Assembly: GCF_001302565.1 (NCBI RefSeq)
Contig: NZ_CP012750.1
Coordinates: 3,286,001-3,350,000 of the forward strand
Length of the DNA stretch: 64,000 bases
Origin: Glutamicibacter halophytocola
GTDB lineage: Bacteria; Actinomycetota; Actinomycetes; Actinomycetales; Micrococcaceae
Direction of reading: 5' to 3'
This document shows positions 7,927-17,014 of the stretch, piece by piece. Position 1 is the stretch's first letter. Every line of letters begins with the position of its first letter. The position numbers were made by a program, and so were the translations under genes. The notes beneath the pieces were generated by a model. It ran no database searches. It saw nothing but the letters and a program-made list of their open reading frames with translations, and was not told the DNA's origin.

Positions 7927-9123
7927 CTAGCCCAGGGCCACGCTCCGGCGCAGGAATGCGTCCACCCGCTCCAGGGCTTCGGCCACGCGCTCGTATCCGG
8001 CGGCAAAAGACAGCCGGATGAACAGGTCGCCTTCGAAGGGGTCAAAGTCCCCGCCTGGTGTCAGCGCCACATGCGCATTCTTCAAAACCTCCTGGCAGAA
8101 GCCGCTGGCCGACCCAAAATGATCCAGCATTCCAGGGGCCAACCGGCCATAAAGGTAGAACGCGCCGTCCGCAGGTGCGGCCTGCTCGATGCCCAGCTTC
8201 TCCAGGCTGCCGAGCACCAGTTCCCGGGTGCGGGCGAATTCGCCAACGCGCGCGTTCGCTTCTTCCAGGCTCTGCGGGGTAAAGGCGGCCACCGCGGCGC
8301 GCTGGGCAGGAGCCGGGGCGCACAGGGCAAGGTTCGACGCGAGTGCATCCACCGCTGGCAGCAAGTCGTCGGGAACGATCATCCAGCCAAGACGCCATCC
8401 GGTCATGCCCCAGTACTTGGAGAAGGAAGAAACCACGATGGAAGTCCGCGAATACTCCCATGAGGTGTGGCCCTTGCGCTGCGGGTCGAACTCGATGCCG
8501 TGATAGATCTCGTCGCTGATCAGCCGGACCCCATTGGCCTCGCACCACAAGGCCAGCTCCCGCAGCTCCTCGGCGCTGAACATCGTGCCGGTGGGATTGT
8601 TCGGCGAGGCCACCACCAGCCCGTCGAGACGGCCATGCTCCTTCTTGGCTTGTTCCAGATTCTTGATGGTGGGCTGGAAGCGTTGTTCGGCGGTGGTCGG
8701 CAAGTCCACCACCGTCAGGCCCAAGGCGCCAAGGATATTGGCATAGGCCGGATAGCCGGGGCGGGCCAAGGCCACCACATCGCCGGCGTCGAAGGCGGCG
8801 AGGAAAGAAAGCTGGAAAGCGCCGGAGGATCCGGTGGTCATGACGAAGTTCTTCGCGGGAATCTGCACCGCATAGCTGTCACGGTAATGATCGGCAAGGG
8901 CCTGGCGGGTTTCGCTCAGGCCGGCCGTTGAGGTGTAGCCGAAGTCTGCATGCTCGCCGTGCAGCTGTGCTGCCAGCGCATTGACGGCGGCAGGCGCCCC
9001 GCCGCCCGGTTCGCCAACGCACAGCGAGATCACGTCGTAGCCGGCCTGGCGCATCTTCGTGACCTGTTCAACGATCTGCATCACTTCAAATGGTGCAACC
9101 TTGGCGCGCTGGGATACCTGCAC
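7927..9123 (-). CDS. PLP-dependent aminotransferase, class I/II
   Basis: A 398-residue fold-type I aminotransferase of the aspartate aminotransferase superfamily. Motifs are GYTSTAGLSETRQALADHY, the substrate-domain stretch VVASPNNPTGTMFS, DEIYHG, and the PLP-binding Lys236 in SSFSKYWGMTGWRLGW; a C-terminal Arg in FIRLSFAA would bind the substrate carboxylate. The start is GTG 9123 with GAGGA six bases upstream. It transfers an amino group from an amino acid to a 2-oxo acid, but the sequence does not settle the substrate. It stands alone between two unrelated genes. Confidence 0.9.
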   Translation of the reverse strand: MQVSQRAKVAPFEVMQIVEQVTKMRQAGYDVISLCVGEPGGGAPAAVNALAAQLHGEHADFGYTSTAGLSETRQALADHYRDSYAVQIPAKNFVMTTGSSGAFQLSFLAAFDAGDVVALARPGYPAYANILGALGLTVVDLPTTAEQRFQPTIKNLEQAKKEHGRLDGLVVASPNNPTGTMFSAEELRELALWCEANGVRLISDEIYHGIEFDPQRKGHTSWEYSRTSIVVSSFSKYWGMTGWRLGWMIVPDDLLPAVDALASNLALCAPAPAQRAAVAAFTPQSLEEANARVGEFARTRELVLGSLEKLGIEQAAPADGAFYLYGRLAPGMLDHFGSASGFCQEVLKNAHVALTPGGDFDPFEGDLFIRLSFAAGYERVAEALERVDAFLRRSVALG

Positions 9124-9252
9124 TCTTTGTCCTCACTGGTTACTGGTGCGGTGGGCCCGCACGGCCGGGTGAGGCGCGATTCGACTGATTCGCGCCCCAC
9201 CCAAGTCCCAGCATCCCATGCTACCCCGGTCCTCCCAGCGGCCGGCTCGCGG

Positions 9253-10377
9253 TTACAACGGCTGCCGGCGCACCGCGCGCAGGACGGTCTTGGCCAGCAT
9301 CAAGACCAATAGCAGGATGCCGACATAGCCATTGACCACGTAGACCAGGTTGACCATCTGCGAGAACGGGAGCAGGAGGCCGATGACGGTTCCGGCGACG
9401 GCCAGGATGACGGTGAGGTATTTGAAGCCCTGGGTCCGGTCGGCGTAAAACCGCGAGGAGACCGTCCACAGCAGCGGCACGGCGGTGGTGTAGATGCCGG
9501 CGAGAATCATCACCGAAATACCAGCGGCCAGGATCGGATTGATGTCGGCGGCCAGCACCAGCATCGGAATTTCTGTGCCGCCCACTCGGGTGATGTTGGC
9601 CAGAAGGCCCAAACCGACAATGACGCACGCCAGCGAGAAGACCGTGGCTCCGGTCAGCGCCCCGGCGGTGGCTTCCTTGCGATTGCGCGCGGTCTTGCCC
9701 AGGGCGGTCAGGAATGCGGCCAGCCACAGCATGCAGAAGCCAACGTAGGACAGCCCCGACATGAACCAGTTAGTTGATGCCTGGGTCAGATCCAGGGTTG
9801 GCAGCAGCGCCTGCCCTTCGGCAATTCCGCTCGGATTGCGCAAGATGCCGATCAGCCCGAGCCCGACGGCAACAACGACGATCAACGGACCGATCTTGCC
9901 AATGACATCCACCAGGTTCTTCAAGCCGAACCAGACGCTCAATCCCACCACGATGGCCAGGCCGACGCCGCCAAAGTATTTGGACATTCCATAGTGTTCC
10001 TCGAAAACGGCTCCAGCGCCGGCGACCATCACGGTGAAGCTGAGGAAAACAAAGAGGACGGAGAAATAGTCGAAGAAGGTGCCCAGGTATTTGCCGCAGT
10101 AGTAGTGGAAGATCCTTGACGGCTTCTCGAACTTCTTTGCCTGGCCGACTATGAAGAATTCAACGGCGACGTAGCTCATGAGCAGCAAGACCAGCAGGCC
10201 GGTACCGAAAATTCCGGCATAGCCGTAGGAGGTGAAGTACTGCAGAATCTCCTGTCCCGTGGCGAATCCGGAGCCGATGAGAAAGGCGATAATCGCCCCG
10301 GCGTAGGTTGCTACGCGCACCAGCCTTCCCTTTTTGGATGTTGCTTCTGGAACCTGCGTTGATGAAGTGCTGGGCAT
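9253..10377 (-). CDS. YkvI-like membrane transporter
   Basis: A 374-residue protein with ten to eleven membrane helices. The opening motif AIIAFLIGSGFATGQEILQYF, with an unwound GSGFATGQE segment in helix 1, is characteristic of the YkvI family (COG3949), distantly related to the LeuT/APC fold. Substrates of this family are not established. The N-terminal 15 residues are hydrophilic and Ser/Thr-rich, followed by a basic KKGRLVR. It is monocistronic with a ~250-base leader holding two short palindromes. Confidence 0.85.
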   Translation of the reverse strand: MPSTSSTQVPEATSKKGRLVRVATYAGAIIAFLIGSGFATGQEILQYFTSYGYAGIFGTGLLVLLLMSYVAVEFFIVGQAKKFEKPSRIFHYYCGKYLGTFFDYFSVLFVFLSFTVMVAGAGAVFEEHYGMSKYFGGVGLAIVVGLSVWFGLKNLVDVIGKIGPLIVVVAVGLGLIGILRNPSGIAEGQALLPTLDLTQASTNWFMSGLSYVGFCMLWLAAFLTALGKTARNRKEATAGALTGATVFSLACVIVGLGLLANITRVGGTEIPMLVLAADINPILAAGISVMILAGIYTTAVPLLWTVSSRFYADRTQGFKYLTVILAVAGTVIGLLLPFSQMVNLVYVVNGYVGILLLVLMLAKTVLRAVRRQPL

Positions 10378-10410
10378 TCAATTCCCCCGTGATGGCGCAA
10401 AGCGATGAAG

Positions 10411-10530
10411 TGATATATCAATATGACATCAAAGGTATGCGGGGGAAGCAGTCGCGTCAAGGGATTTCTGGAAAGTCGCCGTGGAGTTCTTGCACTTGTA
10501 ACACGCCTGAGAACTCCGGAACATGTTCCG
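10411..10530. promoter_or_regulatory. Two short palindromes between the YkvI and HicB-like genes
   Basis: TGATATATCA (10411-10420) is a 10-base palindrome close to the YkvI-like start. CGGAACATGTTCCG (10517-10530) is a 14-base palindrome about 96 bases before the HicB-like start. Either could be an operator for the divergent pair; no regulator is assigned. The second is not a LexA box, because GAAC and GTTC are separated by only two bases. Confidence 0.35.
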
Positions 10531-10625
10531 CCGCGCCATGCTTGTTGATCGCTAGGCGACCGGGGAGACTGTAACAAGAGATTCCATGCTGCCCGGGCAG
10601 CGATCGGCTGAAAGCAGGAGAAGCA

Positions 10626-10883
10626 TTGAACGAGCAAAAAGTATTCCATGCCGTCGTTGGCAAAGAGGGCGGCTGGTGGAACATCTGGGTTCCTGAATTG
10701 GACCAGGTCACCTGCACCCGGAAGTCCCGCAAGATCGCCGGCTACACCCGCACGCTCATCGCGGCGATCCTCGGCATCCCGGAGTCTTCCTTCCGCGTGG
10801 AACGCGAATTGGTGAGCGCGGCCGAATTCGAGCGCCGCTATACCGCGGCAGTTCGGAGCACCGATGCGCAGGAAAAACTGTAG
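10626..10883 (+). CDS. HicB-like small protein (orphan antitoxin-type fold)
   Basis: An 85-residue protein. Residues 4-60 (VFHAVVGKEGGWWNIWVPELDQVTCTR and onward) resemble the partial RNase H fold of HicB antitoxins, in which a strand pair is followed by a helix. There is no obvious ribbon-helix-helix at the C-terminus and no HicA toxin next to it. The start is TTG 10626, supported by AGGAG five bases upstream. In the Actinobacteria such orphans are annotated as HicB-like and have no proven role. The gene stands alone between divergent and convergent neighbours. Confidence 0.65.
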   Translation: MNEQKVFHAVVGKEGGWWNIWVPELDQVTCTRKSRKIAGYTRTLIAAILGIPESSFRVERELVSAAEFERRYTAAVRSTDAQEKL

Positions 10884-10987
10884 TCCTCGCGAAAAGCGAG
10901 CAGCAGCGGAACCCGCAGTACACGACAATCGCTGGTGGCCAGCAGCTCGAAGCTGCGTTGTCCTGAACGCCTTGTGCTGCCCGGGTA

Positions 10988-11461
10988 TCAGGACAGCTCG
11001 CGTTCCTTCACCGGGTGGCGCGAGAGAATTGAAATCCTGTTGAAGGCGTTCATGGCAACAGCGATCCACTGGATCGCCGAAACCTGCTCATCGGTCAGGA
11101 CCAGGCGGGCAGAAGCCACTGCGGCAATGCGCTCTTCGGGCTTTGGCAGATCCGTGGCGGCCTCGGCAATGGCCAGCGCCGCGCATTCCTCTTCGCTGAA
11201 CAAGCCGCCGCATTCATCCCAGGTGCGCAAGAGGTTGATGCGCTGCAGGCTCTCGCCAGCAGCCAACGCCTTGCGGGCATGCAGGTCCAGGCAATAGGCG
11301 CAGCCATTGATCTGTGAAACACGCAGGTTCACCAGCTCTGCGATGCGGTCGCTGACACCTGCGGCGCGGTAGGACTTGGCCACTTCGTTGGAGAACTTTC
11401 CAATCGAGTTCCACAGCTCTGGGTTGGTCTTATCAAGAAATAACGGGTCTGAAACGGCCAT
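10988..11461 (-). CDS. Carboxymuconolactone decarboxylase / AhpD-like protein
   Basis: A 157-residue all-helical protein of the CMD family. The AhpD-type redox motif is intact: Cys54 and Cys57 in NGCAYCLDLHAR with His61, and an upstream Glu (AELVNLRVS) that acts as proton relay in AhpD. Such proteins are peroxidatic or thiol-oxidoreductase partners in oxidative-stress defence. The start is ATG 11461 and the gene is monocistronic. Which of the peroxidase-reductant subgroups it belongs to cannot be decided here. Confidence 0.88.
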   Translation of the reverse strand: MAVSDPLFLDKTNPELWNSIGKFSNEVAKSYRAAGVSDRIAELVNLRVSQINGCAYCLDLHARKALAAGESLQRINLLRTWDECGGLFSEEECAALAIAEAATDLPKPEERIAAVASARLVLTDEQVSAIQWIAVAMNAFNRISILSRHPVKERELS

Positions 11462-11518
11462 GATTGAACCTTACCCCGCGCAGCCCATCTCGCGATTCGA
11501 GCTACCCGGTTAAAGCAC

Positions 11519-11546
11519 CGCGGAGACCAGAAAACTGGTCTCCGCG
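11519..11546 (-). terminator. Terminator hairpin downstream of rlmN
   Basis: CGCGGAGACCAG and CTGGTCTCCGCG form a perfect 12-base stem around AAAA, eight bases after the rlmN stop codon. On the minus strand it is followed by GTGCTTTAA, a weak T tract. Confidence 0.75.
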
Positions 11547-11553
11547 AATAATG

Positions 11554-12852
11554 CTATTTGTCGCCGTCGGCGGCCAGCTGGCCGCAAGCGCCGTCGATTT
11601 CCTTGCCGCGGGTATCACGCAAGGTGGTCGGCACGCCCAGCTCGTCGAGGCGGCGAACGAACTTGGAGGTGATATCCGGTTCGCTTCGGGTCCAGATGGA
11701 ACCCGGAACCGGGTTCAGCGGAATCGGGTTCACATGCACCCAGCCGCGGCCGCGGGCATTGAGCTTCTTGGCCAGCATTTCTGCGCGCCATTCGTGATCG
11801 TTCATGTCCTTGATCAGCGCGTACTCGATGGAAACGCGGCGACCGGTCTTCACATAGTAGTCGAACGCGGCATCCAGCGCCTCATCGACCTTCCAGCGGG
11901 AGTTGACCGGGATCAGCTCATCGCGCAACTCGTCATCCGGCGCGTGCAGGGACAACGCGAAGGTCACCGGGACGTTCTCATCAGCAAGCTTGCGGATGGC
12001 CGGAACCAGCCCCACGGTGGACACGGTGATGCCGCGGGCGCTCATGCCCAGGCCTTCGGGAGCTTCGGCGACCATGCGGTGCACGGCGTTCATGACGCGC
12101 TTGTAGTTGGCCAGCGGCTCGCCCATGCCCATGAACACGATGTTGCCAACGCGCTCGTCCGGGTGCTTCTTGCCGCCCAGTCCGCCTTCGGCGATCACGC
12201 GGTTGGCCTGGACGATCTGGTCCAGGATTTCCGCGGTGGACATGTTGCGGGTCAGCCCGGCCTGGCCGGTGGCGCAGAATGGGCAGTTCATGCCGCAGCC
12301 GCACTGCGAGGAGATGCACAGGGTGATGCGGTTCGGGTAGCGCATCAGCACGGATTCGACCAGCGAGCCGTCGAAGAGGCGCCAGAGGAACTTGATGGTC
12401 TTGCCATCATCGGTCTCCAGGCGCTTGACCTCGGTGAGCAGCTTCGGGAACATGGCCTGGACCAGTTCCTCGCGGCGATCCTTGGGAAGGTCGCTCATCT
12501 TCTCGGGGTCGGTGGTGTAGTGCTGGAAGTAGTGCACCGAAAGCTGCTTGGCGCGGAATGCCGGCAAGCCCAAGGCCTTCAGCTCAGCCTGGCGCTCGGC
12601 CAGGGTGAGGTCGGCGAGGTGCGTGGGCGGCTGGGAGACCCGGCGCTTGGTCGAGAACTGCAGTTCCGGGCGGCCATCGGCGCCCATCTCCTGCTTCCAG
12701 CCTTCTGCGGTGGGAATCACCTGCGAACGGCCTTCGGCATTGGCGCGGGATTTGGAAATGCGCAGCTGCTGGGCACGCTGAGCAGCGGCCTGCTCGGTAC
12801 GCAGTGCCTTGCGCTCAACGGCGGTCAGTGTGGTGGAGTCGCTGGAAGTCAT
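11554..12852 (-). CDS. rlmN: 23S rRNA (adenine2503-C2)-methyltransferase RlmN
   Basis: A radical-SAM enzyme that methylates C2 of A2503 in 23S rRNA and A37 in some tRNAs. The iron-sulfur motif CxxxCxxC is at Cys186, Cys190 and Cys193 ([14 protein letters not shown]). The methyl-carrying cysteine expected near the C-terminus is Cys423 in DGACGQL. Other signatures are [15 protein letters not shown] and ALSLHAP. At 432 residues it is longer than the E. coli protein, with an N-terminal Lys/Arg/Gln-rich tail of ~70 residues that is common in Actinobacteria. It is followed by a strong hairpin. Confidence 0.96.
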   Translation of the reverse strand: MTSSDSTTLTAVERKALRTEQAAAQRAQQLRISKSRANAEGRSQVIPTAEGWKQEMGADGRPELQFSTKRRVSQPPTHLADLTLAERQAELKALGLPAFRAKQLSVHYFQHYTTDPEKMSDLPKDRREELVQAMFPKLLTEVKRLETDDGKTIKFLWRLFDGSLVESVLMRYPNRITLCISSQCGCGMNCPFCATGQAGLTRNMSTAEILDQIVQANRVIAEGGLGGKKHPDERVGNIVFMGMGEPLANYKRVMNAVHRMVAEAPEGLGMSARGITVSTVGLVPAIRKLADENVPVTFALSLHAPDDELRDELIPVNSRWKVDEALDAAFDYYVKTGRRVSIEYALIKDMNDHEWRAEMLAKKLNARGRGWVHVNPIPLNPVPGSIWTRSEPDITSKFVRRLDELGVPTTLRDTRGKEIDGACGQLAADGDK

Positions 12853-12911
12853 TACTACCTATTGTTTCACGTATCCGGGCAGTATTGGCGGTGAGTTTGG
12901 GCACGCGATAA

Positions 12912-12949
12912 TGGTGCTGCACCGCCAGCTTAGCGCCAGTGCAGCACCA
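12912..12949 (-). terminator. Hairpin downstream of the secreted-protein gene
   Basis: TGGTGCTGCAC (12912-12922) and GTGCAGCACCA (12939-12949) form an 11-base perfect stem with a 16-base loop, starting 14 bases after the stop codon of the gene at 12964-13560. No T run follows. Confidence 0.55.
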
Positions 12950-12963
12950 CAGGATTCGAGCTG

Positions 12964-13560
12964 CTAGAACTTGCAGAATTGTTTCACCTGGTCAATCTTT
13001 CCCACACCGCCGGCCAGGTCCAGTTCGCCCACTTGGCCACTGGTGACCACGGCAGGACGTTCCTTATCAGTGCGAACACACTCTTCTTGCCGATCCTTGG
13101 TAGTCACCACGTCGCCGGTGGCATCCATGGTGACATTCAGCTCTCGCGCTTGCCCCCAGATCGGCTCGCCTGTCTCTGATTCTCCTTCATAGACGCGAAC
13201 TGTGGCATCAATCGTGGCCTGCGAGAGTTTCTTATCGACGCTCACTTCCGCATCGTAGGCATACATGCCGACGATCCCCACTTCTTCACACCCGCTATCA
13301 GGATCCCATGACGGCAGTTGTCCCTCAGGGCAGTTGAAGCTCACCACCGCGACGTCGCTGAAGCCGTTCGTGTTCCCCGAAAAGCCGATCAGGTGCGAGG
13401 TTCCAGCAAACCCCTCCAATTCTCCCACCTGGGCAATCTCGGCTGTGACCCAGGTGGCAGTGCTCTTTTCGGGCGGTGCGGCAGTGGCTGGTGCGAATGC
13501 GGTCACTGCCAGCGCTGCGGCACCGGTGGCGGACAGAATTCCGCGAAATTTCATTGACAT
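12964..13560 (-). CDS. Secreted protein of unknown function
   Basis: A 198-residue protein with a Sec signal peptide: basic MSMKFR, a hydrophobic core (GAAALAVTAFA) and cleavage after ATA. The mature part has four cysteines spaced as two likely disulfides (FNCPEG, SGCEE, EECVR, QFCKF) and an all-beta-looking sequence. I do not recognise a family. The start at 13560 is supported by AGAAGGGAA upstream; an open frame to 13596 lacks signal-peptide character. It is monocistronic and followed by a terminator-like hairpin. Confidence 0.75.
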   Translation of the reverse strand: MSMKFRGILSATGAAALAVTAFAPATAAPPEKSTATWVTAEIAQVGELEGFAGTSHLIGFSGNTNGFSDVAVVSFNCPEGQLPSWDPDSGCEEVGIVGMYAYDAEVSVDKKLSQATIDATVRVYEGESETGEPIWGQARELNVTMDATGDVVTTKDRQEECVRTDKERPAVVTSGQVGELDLAGGVGKIDQVKQFCKF

Positions 13561-14231
13561 GCTGATTCCCTTCTCGCTTCGCGTGCGCCGTTGCATGCGA
13601 ATGTAGGCTCAGCCAGTTTGTTCCCAGCAAGCCATTAATGCAATAGATGGATATAACAGTTACGGTTCTGATACCAGCGACTGATAATGGGCCCGATTTC
13701 CACTCTTCTGGATCAGGGGAAGTCACCCAGACAGGTCATCAATATTTACTTGGCGCTCTGCACTCCGCTCGACGCAGTGAGGCAACCTGGAACCACCGCT
13801 GGCCAGCGCAAAAGCCCTGCGGCGCGAAGGGCACGCCATTCGCGATGGCCAAACACCGCTAGGCATCCGAAAAGAATCCAGCTTGTTATCTCCTCGCAAT
13901 ACCCGCACGCGCCCTTCGACCCCGCGCCGCGACCAGCAGAGCGCGCTGAAAATGATGATTCGTGCGATCGATCCAGATCACCGGAAAACACGAAGAGGCG
14001 ACCGGGTCCAAGGCATCACTGCACCTGCCGGAGGGGATCCGTCGGATCATCCGTGACGGCCAGTTCTGCCCCGGCGGCTGGCGAAGACCTCATAGCCATC
14101 TGTTCGGGTCGCGGACTCTTTGTCCCCGGCCTTCCTTGTCCAGCAACTCGGTGGCCTGCCCTGCACTCACTACCGCGCCACAGGACAGGCAGCCATGAAT
14201 GGCGGATCGACCGGCTCCTGAGCTTGATCAG
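13561..14231. other. Long intergenic stretch, no supported gene
   Basis: About 670 bases lie between two leftward genes. Open frames are present on both strands, the longest at 13687-14235, but they lack a ribosome site, are rich in Arg/Pro/Ser/His as random high-G+C frames are, and match no family I know. The part at 13561-13680 should carry the promoter of the secreted-protein gene. A decayed gene is possible but cannot be shown. Confidence 0.45.
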
Positions 14232-14900
14232 CTAGAAGTAGCTGGATTTTGAGGCTGTCGGAATTACGCGTTCACTGGTGATAATGACGTTCATCGTTGC
14301 GACGGCCCGCTGCACAGAATCAGCCGCCGGGGTGTCCTGGGCGATCTCGGCAATGCGTTCTCGCGCCTGGGGTTCGCTCATGGAGGATAGCTCTTCGGCC
14401 AGGACCTGGCGTGTTTTGCCCGTGGCTTGCAGAATGCACAACACCGCAGAGTCGCTGACGCCAGCCGTCTTCTCCCCGTGGATTTCGGCGGCAAGGTCGT
14501 TGCGGATCTGGCGCTCGATTTGGTCATTGAGCACATGAACGCGCTCCTTGCCCAACCCGAGCATGCTCCGCGCGCCGTATTCGACGATGCCTTGCCTGGC
14601 CAAAGAATCAGTCACCCGCCGGACATTACACAGCGAAGGGATTTTCACTGCTTCGCCAAGAGTGGTGACTGCCTTTTTCTCCAGCTTTTCCAGCGGAGCG
14701 GCCAATACCGGATCAGGGCAGGGACCGGCTCCGATGAACTGGATCCGGGAATCGGGGTCCTTGCTGAAAGCGATCCGGCCGGCAATCATCAGGTCCGAGA
14801 GCACCGCGGCGTTCATCCCGTATCCCGCAGCTGACATGACTGCTTCTGGCTTGTGGCGGTTGTCGGCCATCAGCAAGTAGAGCTTTTCTGAGATCAACAT
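14232..14900 (-). CDS. GPP34 (Golgi phosphoprotein 3-like) family protein
   Basis: A 222-residue protein with the GPP34 fold: N-terminal LISEKLYLLMADN corresponds to the conserved L-E-LLLL start, followed by GMNAAVLSDLMIAGRIAF and the C-terminal helices with ATMNVIITS. In eukaryotes GOLPH3 binds phosphatidylinositol 4-phosphate and glycosyltransferases; actinobacterial homologues are common but their role is unknown. The gene is 53 bases downstream of a membrane-protein gene on the same strand, so the two may be cotranscribed. ATG 14900 is the natural start. Confidence 0.85.
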   Translation of the reverse strand: MLISEKLYLLMADNRHKPEAVMSAAGYGMNAAVLSDLMIAGRIAFSKDPDSRIQFIGAGPCPDPVLAAPLEKLEKKAVTTLGEAVKIPSLCNVRRVTDSLARQGIVEYGARSMLGLGKERVHVLNDQIERQIRNDLAAEIHGEKTAGVSDSAVLCILQATGKTRQVLAEELSSMSEPQARERIAEIAQDTPAADSVQRAVATMNVIITSERVIPTASKSSYF

Positions 14901-14953
14901 GCCTACAGGCTACCGATTCCACCCCGGTCGCGTCCTCAGTCTTTTGACGGATA

Positions 14954-16111
14954 TTAGGATTTGGCCGGCAGCTGGGATTCTTCGGCGAGCCGTGCCTGAT
15001 TCCGTTCTTCGCCATCGCGCGTCATGGCGGCAGTGGTTCGGATGAATACCGAAATCCACGAGAACATGATGGCCACGACAGACAGCTCGAAACCGGTCAG
15101 GTTGTAGTAGGACCAGTCGTGCCACAGGATGAAGGCCGCCCACACGGCTGCCACCGCGGCAATGGACATCATGTGGAAGACGGCAGGGTACCCCGGAAGC
15201 AATACTGCGGTGCCCGCCAGAAGGATGATCATGGCCACCGAGGCCATTTGGACAAAGCCAGAATGCACCTGCGTCGATACATTCACCGGCACCATCCCGA
15301 TGCCGACAATTGCGGTGGCCACCACCACCAGGCACCAGCGCACAATCCTCGGGCGCGGCCGAAGCCTTCTGGCCAACCGGTATCTGCGCAACGCGGGCCG
15401 GCAACGGTAGGTCCGGGAGAGCAGCACCAGATCGCGGGTGAGGAACTCGGTGAAGGCCGCCAGCACCAGCCCGGAAATAATCAGCGTCAGGTTGAAGGTC
15501 CAAAATGATCCGTGGCCAGCTTGCGCGGTGCCCAGGAACGAAAACATGCTGCGCCACCAGCCCTGGTCTTCGGCCAGCAGCATGCTGATCAGCACCCCTG
15601 CCGCCATGAAGATCCCCAGCACCACCGACAAGGTTTCCGCGCTGGTGCGCGCGGTGGCAACCAAGCACAAATAGGCGGTCAGGCCCGTCACCGCGCTGAC
15701 CGCCAATCCGCCAGCCAGGACATCAAGGCGCAGGCCGAGGAAGGCTTGCTGGAAGAGGTGGAAGAGCACCAGGATGATCATCACCGAGCTGGCTGCATGC
15801 ACCAGGATCAGGCCTATGGCAGTGATCAGCTGGCGCCATGCCGGGATGCGGCGCAGCCAGGGTTCGCGGTGCCTGAGGATGAAGCGGAATGCATAGGCGC
15901 TGCTGGATGCCGCCGCGGTCGCCCCGCAGATCGCGGAAACCAGCCCCACCGACCAGCGCCCGAAGAGCGCGGGGCGTTCGCCGGCGAAAAAGATGAGTCC
16001 GGCGGCAAGCCCGAAAATGGAGCAGATCAGCCCCGCCCAGAGCGCGCGGCGCTCAATGTCGAGTTCGGTGATTCGGCGGCGGGCGGTGGCATCGGGATAC
16101 TGGTATGGCAC
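14954..16111 (-). CDS. Multispanning membrane protein of unknown function
   Basis: A 385-residue protein with about ten predicted membrane helices, spaced at roughly 25-35 residues, and an Arg-rich cytoplasmic loop in the middle (YRCRPALRRYRLARRLRPRPR). I recognise no catalytic motif or named family; it may relate to DUF998-type proteins, but that is a guess. The TauE-like gene lies 52 bases upstream on the same strand and the GPP34 gene 53 bases downstream, so a three-gene transcript is possible. Confidence 0.7.
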   Translation of the reverse strand: MPYQYPDATARRRITELDIERRALWAGLICSIFGLAAGLIFFAGERPALFGRWSVGLVSAICGATAAASSSAYAFRFILRHREPWLRRIPAWRQLITAIGLILVHAASSVMIILVLFHLFQQAFLGLRLDVLAGGLAVSAVTGLTAYLCLVATARTSAETLSVVLGIFMAAGVLISMLLAEDQGWWRSMFSFLGTAQAGHGSFWTFNLTLIISGLVLAAFTEFLTRDLVLLSRTYRCRPALRRYRLARRLRPRPRIVRWCLVVVATAIVGIGMVPVNVSTQVHSGFVQMASVAMIILLAGTAVLLPGYPAVFHMMSIAAVAAVWAAFILWHDWSYYNLTGFELSVVAIMFSWISVFIRTTAAMTRDGEERNQARLAEESQLPAKS

Positions 16112-16163
16112 GCACCCATTCTCCCACTAGCTGTAGCAAAGCTGTATCGGCTTGCGCCCGGGT

Positions 16164-16913
16164 TCAGTGGCCTAAGAGCGCGATGATGCCTTCGGCCATC
16201 AGGCTGATGGCTCCGCCAAAGGCGATCAGCACCACGAAGGCCCGGCTGTATTTGGCCGGGATTTTTGGTGCCAGATAGTTCCCCAGCAGGATTCCTACGA
16301 GCATGGCGCCGAAACAGGCCACCCACTGGGTCCAATGAAGGTGCGGCAACCCGCCCTTGGCCAGCAGGGAGGTGCTGGAGAGCACCAGGAAATACAGCTG
16401 AACGGAGATCGCGAACTTCGCCTGCGGCCACCGGCTGGCCACGGCGTATCCGGCGATGGCCGGGCCGGAGACCCCTGCGGTCACCGACATGAAACCGGAA
16501 ATGGCGCCGGCCCCAATGGCCATGGGTTTGCCCTGGGCTGCCGGAAGGTTGCGGATCAGGAAGCTGGAGACCAGCGCGAGGATCACCATGACCGCGATGC
16601 CGATGGACAGCCACGGGCCGTCCACGCGGGCGGCGACCCACGCGCCGGGAATGGTCATGAGCATCGCCGGAACCAGGAGCAGCGCCACTTTCTTGTACTC
16701 CACCTGGCGGAAGACCTGGAGGAAAATCAGCAGGCTGCTGCAGGCGCCCAGCAGGTTGACCAGCGTAATTCCCGCGTGCGGACCGAGCACGATGACCAGA
16801 AAGGGCGAGGCCACCAGCGCGAAGCCCATCCCGGAGATGCGCTGGGTGGAAGCTCCGACGAATACCGCTGCCGCCAGCGAGATCACTGCCGCCAGTTGCA
16901 CGCTCTGCTCCAC
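16164..16913 (-). CDS. Sulfite exporter TauE/SafE family protein
   Basis: A 249-residue membrane protein with eight helices arranged as two repeats. Family motifs are the first-repeat GMGFALVASPFLVIVLGPHAGITLVN and the second-repeat GAGAISGFMSVTAGVSGPAIAGYA. TauE/SafE proteins export small organosulfur anions such as sulfite, sulfoacetate or thiosulfate. GTG 16913 follows GGAGG; GTG 16901 (with GGAG six bases upstream) is about as good. The open frame up to 16997 adds residues without membrane character. It diverges from the flavoprotein oxidase gene. Confidence 0.85.
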   Translation of the reverse strand: MEQSVQLAAVISLAAAVFVGASTQRISGMGFALVASPFLVIVLGPHAGITLVNLLGACSSLLIFLQVFRQVEYKKVALLLVPAMLMTIPGAWVAARVDGPWLSIGIAVMVILALVSSFLIRNLPAAQGKPMAIGAGAISGFMSVTAGVSGPAIAGYAVASRWPQAKFAISVQLYFLVLSSTSLLAKGGLPHLHWTQWVACFGAMLVGILLGNYLAPKIPAKYSRAFVVLIAFGGAISLMAEGIIALLGH

Positions 16914-17014
16914 GCCGCCTCCACATCCTTGTTGTTCCCCAACTATTACGTTAGTGCACGCGCAATGCGTCCGTTGACCTGACGGCGGCCTGGCCAAGGA
17001 TCTAGGCTGGAAAA

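Noticed and set aside
10517..10530. CGGAACATGTTCCG considered as a LexA (SOS) box
   Set aside because: Actinobacterial LexA sites have GAAC and GTTC four bases apart; here the gap is two bases, and no SOS gene is adjacent.
13687..14235. 182-codon plus-strand open frame in the long intergenic stretch
   Set aside because: No ribosome site, low-complexity Arg/Pro/Ser-rich text, no family resemblance; it also runs into the end of the GPP34 gene.
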